A stretch of DNA of 22,981 nucleotides from Bacillota bacterium (GTDB lineage Bacteria > Bacillota > Clostridia > Acetivibrionales > Acetivibrionaceae). Below the pieces are notes generated by a model. That model was not told the DNA's origin, made no database searches, and saw nothing but the letters and a program-made list of their open reading frames with translations. The stretch spans positions 1 to 22,981 of the forward strand of contig JAEWSG010000192.1 in the NCBI GenBank assembly GCA_023398495.1, written 5' to 3'. Of the stretch, positions 21,724 to 22,981 are shown in pieces. Made by a program: the position numbers and the translations under genes. Numbering within the stretch: the stretch's first letter is position 1; the number at the start of each line of letters is the position of its first letter.

Positions 21724-22687
21724 GTACAATTCTATACTTTTCAAATTCACTTTCTGCAAAGACTTTTGCAACCTCTGCTGTGACTTTACCGGAATTATTC
21801 AAAAGGTCATATTCATTAAACTGCAAAAAAGCATTAAGTCTAGTGGCCCAATCCTCCATTGTCATGGGTATTCTTCTTTTTGCCATATTTTCAGCATAAT
21901 CCAGATACATGGTGACAACTCTATTTAATGAATCCATTTCCTCCAGTGTTAAATAGTTTTTCGCCACTGAAACATCACTCTTTAATATTTTGCCTCGGGG
22001 TGAGTTTTTCCAGGTAGTCAGCCCCATATTTTCTTTTCCTGCATTGGCTCTATTTACGATAAGCTCTGCTGCAGTTTTCCCATGAATTGCAAAATGCAGT
22101 TTGTTTTGCACCGTCTTAAAAAACTTTTGGGTAGTAACAGCTGTTGGAGAATAGTCCATTGCTGTAGCATATATGTCTGTAATCTTCTGGTAAAATCTTC
22201 TTTCACTTGCTCTGATTTCTCTGATCTCTTCCAGCAAATGATCAAAATACTCTTCATTTAAAAAAGTCCCGTTTTTGAGTCGCTCTTTATCAAGCACATA
22301 CCCCCGAATAGAAAAGTCTTTTATCACAGTTGTAGCCCATTGGCGAAATTGAATTGCTTTGTCTGAATTTGCCCTGAAGCCTACTGCAATTACAGCTTCC
22401 AAGTTATAAAATTTTGTATTATATTCCTTACCATCAGAAGCAGTTCGTCGGAATTTCCGACATACTGAATCTTCATCTAATTCACCTTCATCAAATATAT
22501 TCTTCAAATGCTCTGTAATAGTTGTTCTGCCCTTTTCATAAAGGGTTGCAATCATGTCCTGGGTTAACCATACATTTTCATCAGCAACTAATACATCAAT
22601 AGAGCTTTCACCTTTTTGTGAAGTGAAAATTAAAAATTCTGCTGTACTGTTGCGGATTTGAAGTTTTTTATTCTTTTCTTCAGCCAT
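21656..22687 (-). CDS. rhuM: RhuM family protein
   Basis: A protein of 343 residues. Blocks typical of the virulence RhuM family are present: NVWLTQDMIATLYEKGRTTI (winged-helix-like start), HLKNIFDEGELDEDSVCRKF, KFYNLEAVIAVGFRANSDKA and QFRQWATTVIKDFSIRGYVL. The C-terminal half is helical and ends in an acidic tail. RhuM proteins were first noted on a Salmonella pathogenicity island and are often found near restriction-modification and toxin-antitoxin genes; their reaction is unknown. The start at 22687 has GGGGGT eight bases upstream; the frame runs to 22729 without a better site. It is intact, while a second copy's tail survives at 16703-16783. Confidence 0.88.
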   Translation of the reverse strand: MAEEKNKKLQIRNSTAEFLIFTSQKGESSIDVLVADENVWLTQDMIATLYEKGRTTITEHLKNIFDEGELDEDSVCRKFRRTASDGKEYNTKFYNLEAVIAVGFRANSDKAIQFRQWATTVIKDFSIRGYVLDKERLKNGTFLNEEYFDHLLEEIREIRASERRFYQKITDIYATAMDYSPTAVTTQKFFKTVQNKLHFAIHGKTAAELIVNRANAGKENMGLTTWKNSPRGKILKSDVSVAKNYLTLEEMDSLNRVVTMYLDYAENMAKRRIPMTMEDWATRLNAFLQFNEYDLLNNSGKVTAEVAKVFAESEFEKYRIVQDRLFESDFDRLLKETEKEFKS

Positions 22688-22936
22688 TTTGGGACCCCCT
22701 TTCGAATTCATAATCCAAAAAATAGTCAATTTTTAATATTGGCCTTACTCCAAAGCTATACTGTAGTTCGTCATTTTAATTTTTAATTTCTTATAAATTC
22801 AAGCAATTACTGCAAATTAATTTCTGTTTTTCAAACACACATTTGATTTTTCTGTGTCGTAGATTACAGCACTTTTTTATCTGCTTACTTATTGACCTTT
22901 GTTTCCATATCTCTTATAGTGGTAAATATAGCAAAA

Positions 22937-22972
22937 AGAGAAAGAAGCACCTACCACAGCAACTCTTTCTCT
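22937..22972. repeat. 9-bp inverted repeat near the window end
   Basis: AGAGAAAGA and TCTTTCTCT separated by 18 bases, with GTGGTA/TACCAC (22919-22924, 22952-22957) crossing it. Possibly a terminator for a gene beyond the edge. The stretch 22688-22936 holds no gene that I can support. Confidence 0.4.
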
Positions 22973-22981
22973 TTCTCTCGA

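Noticed and set aside
22937..22972. Firm terminator call at the right edge
   Set aside because: The stem is short with an 18-base loop and no gene is seen to end there; kept only as an inverted repeat.

Overview
The window is AT-rich, with strong AGGAGG-type ribosome binding sites and spaced TTGACA/TATAAT promoters. Its gene families are typical of Firmicutes: ABC-F, YjdF with its RNA motif, ANT(6), XRE/ImmA and RhuM. It looks like chromosomal accessory DNA of a Clostridia bacterium, perhaps of the Ruminiclostridium type. That placement is inferred from composition and gene content only. No rRNA, tRNA or CRISPR array was seen.

Layout. (1) 1-165: a non-coding element with four consecutive hairpins, possibly a mobile-element end. 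(2) 335-3390, minus strand: two genes that appear to be controlled by their own RNA leaders. An ABC-F ATPase follows a 38-residue leader ORF, two terminator hairpins and a matching antiterminator. A yjdF gene follows a yjdF-type aptamer that carries an anti-Shine-Dalgarno sequence. (3) 3755-7098, plus strand: an arsR-led operon of ArsR regulator, zinc-ribbon membrane protein, CxC permease (DUF318/ArsP-like), ferredoxin with a cysteine tail, membrane-anchored thioredoxin and CcdA. It reads as a metalloid efflux and redox unit. (4) 7134-8685, minus: a GIY-YIG relic, a DUF3795 cysteine protein and an ECF sigma factor with a CxC tail. (5) 8900-13768: a run of mostly minus-strand single-enzyme genes (two GNATs, truncated Nudix, ANT(6)-like nucleotidyltransferase, MccF-like S66 peptidase, HAD phosphatase) mixed with broken genes.

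(6) 14034-16328, minus: a compact three-gene unit of XRE regulator, ImmA/IrrE metallopeptidase and PIN-like nuclease, behind a promoter region with repeated TGTAAAA half-sites. It is a candidate toxin-antitoxin or defence module. (7) 16650-17185: a decayed transposase fused to the 3' tail of a second rhuM copy. (8) 17376-21466, plus: a three-gene operon of a HEAT-like protein, a radical SAM/SPASM enzyme and a 417-residue protein of unknown family. This is the best candidate here for an undescribed system. (9) 21552-22687: a RadC fragment and an intact rhuM.

Gene remnants are dense. They include a histidine kinase piece, GIY-YIG, MGMT-like, TIM-barrel, DUF6429, transposase, RhuM, RadC and two copies of a DUF4332-like gene start sharing a 106-bp repeat. 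This implies repeated insertion and deletion, so the region behaves as a variable island of resistance, stress and defence genes rather than one co-regulated pathway.
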